DNA of 64,000 nucleotides from positions 186,001-250,000 of the forward strand of contig NZ_JAJOMA010000003.1 in assembly GCF_021129235.1 (NCBI RefSeq). The letters are read 5' to 3'. Position 1 is the stretch's first letter; the number at the start of each line of letters is the position of its first letter. The notes under the pieces were generated by a model. It worked only from the letters and a program-made list of their open reading frames with translations, searched no databases and was not told where the DNA came from. Both the position numbers and the translations under genes were made by a program. The DNA is from Kineosporia mesophila. GTDB taxonomy: Bacteria; Actinomycetota; Actinomycetes; Actinomycetales; Kineosporiaceae. Below are positions 63,031 to 64,000 of this stretch, piece by piece.

Positions 63031-63948
63031 GTGGGTATCGAGTTCGACGACGATCGGGTGGACGTCGGTGGCGTGGACGACCGCCGCGGCATGGGAGTGG
63101 CCGGCGGTGGCCTCGCCATCGGTGGTGGTGCCGGTGTGGTGGGTCTGGTGATCTACCTGCTGGTGGCCGTGCTGGGCGGTGGGTCCGGCGGCGGCGGTGG
63201 CAGCGGCCTGCCGCAGCTGGGCGCGGGCAGCGCCAACAGCACCGGCAAGCAGGAGTCGAGCCAGGAGCTGTCCGACCGCTGCAACACCAAGGGCGCCCTG
63301 GACGAGTACACCGACTGCCGGCTGATCAAGGTCTACGACATCGCGGACAACACCTGGGAGGAGGAGTTCGCCCGGCGGGGTCTCGACTACCACGCGCCCC
63401 AGCTGGCGTTCTTCGACGACGCCGTGAGCACCGGCTGCGGCCAGGCGTCCTCGCAGGTCGGGCCGTTCTACTGCCCGTCCGGCGAGGAGATCTTCCTGGA
63501 CCTGAACTTCCTCGACCAGCTGCAGAAGGAGTACGGCGCCGAGGGCGAGTTCGCGCAGGCCTACATCCTGGCCCACGAGTACGGCCACCACCTGCAGACG
63601 CTGCTGGGCACGGAGGGGCAGGTGCGCCAGGCCCAGCAGAAGAACCCGAAGCAGGAGAACGAGTACTCGGTGGCGATGGAGCTCCAGGCCGACTGCTACG
63701 CCGGGGTCTGGTCGACGCTGGCCGACCAGCAGAAGAGCGGTATCGACCTGACCCAGGCCAACATCGCCGAGGCGCAGAAGGCCGCGCAGGCCGTCGGCGA
63801 CGACCGCATCCAGAAGAAGGCGACCGGCCAGGTCGACCAGGACTCCTGGACCCACGGCTCGGCGGCCCAGCGCAAGCAGTGGTTCACCACCGGCTACTCC
63901 AGCGGTGACATCGACCAGTGCGACACGTTCAAGGCGATGGGTCTGTAG
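63031..63948 (+). CDS. YpfJ-type neutral zinc metallopeptidase
   Basis: A 305-residue membrane-anchored peptidase of the YpfJ/KPN_02809 family. An N-terminal cytoplasmic segment is followed by one membrane helix (about 24-48), a Gly-rich linker, and a catalytic domain with HEYGHH (182-187) and the downstream Glu in ELQADCYAGVW. Several cysteines suit an exported domain. GTG 63031 has AGGAG 8 nt upstream and is preferred over the in-frame start at 63004. Substrate unknown. Confidence 0.9.
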   Translation: MGIEFDDDRVDVGGVDDRRGMGVAGGGLAIGGGAGVVGLVIYLLVAVLGGGSGGGGGSGLPQLGAGSANSTGKQESSQELSDRCNTKGALDEYTDCRLIKVYDIADNTWEEEFARRGLDYHAPQLAFFDDAVSTGCGQASSQVGPFYCPSGEEIFLDLNFLDQLQKEYGAEGEFAQAYILAHEYGHHLQTLLGTEGQVRQAQQKNPKQENEYSVAMELQADCYAGVWSTLADQQKSGIDLTQANIAEAQKAAQAVGDDRIQKKATGQVDQDSWTHGSAAQRKQWFTTGYSSGDIDQCDTFKAMGL

Positions 63949-64000
63949 CGCCGGCGACATCGATGGGATCGAGCATGGCGGGCCGGAACTGGGCGACCTG

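Noticed and set aside
63930-64000. Minus-strand frame entering from the right edge (QVAQFRPAMLDPID...) and stopping inside the metallopeptidase end
   Set aside because: Could be the C-terminus of a convergent gene, but about 23 residues with no family match are not enough to call it.

Overview
The window is high-GC DNA from an actinobacterium. Supporting signs are the strong G/C third-position bias, many GTG starts, a divergent glgM/glgC-type pair, an F420-type luciferase-like oxidoreductase, DUF3099, an IdeR-type iron box, a fabG-fabI (mabA-inhA-like) pair and a SerB with two ACT domains. A member of the Kineosporiales or a relative is plausible, but that is a guess; the sequence alone does not fix the genus. 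No rRNA, tRNA, CRISPR array, transposase or replication origin was recognised.

Layout. 1-4.6 kb: the end of an unknown gene, a Tex RNA-binding protein with a long Gly/Arg/Gln tail, and a 14-helix MFS exporter behind a MarR-type operator. 4.6-12.4 kb is the most accessory-looking part. It holds a three-gene operon (AAA ATPase with a DUF234 nuclease-like end, a PP-loop ATPase resembling MurL epimerases, and a BKACE/DUF849 enzyme), then a decayed non-ribosomal peptide locus (adenylation domain joined out of frame to a methyltransferase that also has an in-frame TAG), a 700-bp regulatory gap and a 12-helix MFS exporter. 12.4-18.4 kb: a five-gene oligopeptide ABC operon in the order C-A-B-D-F. 18.8-27.4 kb: phospholipase D-like protein, GntP permease, EmrB-type exporter with TetR regulator, chemoreceptor and SGNH hydrolase. 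26.6-29.6 kb is an iron locus: FhuF-like reductase, rpsD, DUF2470 protein and ferritin, with an IdeR/DtxR box between rpsD and the DUF2470 gene.

29.7-42 kb: RidA, malonyl-CoA synthetase-like ligase, a PRPP synthetase paralogue, a lectin/DUF6461/DUF6924 fusion, MarR regulator, catalytically degenerate EAL protein, TrmH-type methyltransferase, FeS-type photolyase, secreted transglycosylase, SPFH/NfeD pair and a lone ABC ATPase. 42-64 kb is mostly housekeeping: glgM/glgC, F420-type oxidoreductase, a frameshifted secreted Ig-like gene, a thioredoxin-reductase-like/methyltransferase/XRE-cupin cluster, serB-sixA, fabG-fabI, quinone reductase-tldD-tldE, an SDR, pheA, SURF1, DUF3099, a small HTH protein, an ABC-F ATPase and a YpfJ-type metallopeptidase.

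Three window-scale patterns stand out. First, a family of 87-bp palindromic elements (two full copies, one half copy, one shorter relative) carries outward-facing ribosome-binding site plus ATG modules; one of these supplies the start of the XRE-cupin gene. Second, at least eleven genes have a TANNNT box exactly 6-7 nt before the start codon, which predicts leaderless mRNAs. Third, most convergent gene pairs are separated by near-perfect hairpins that generally lack U-tracts.
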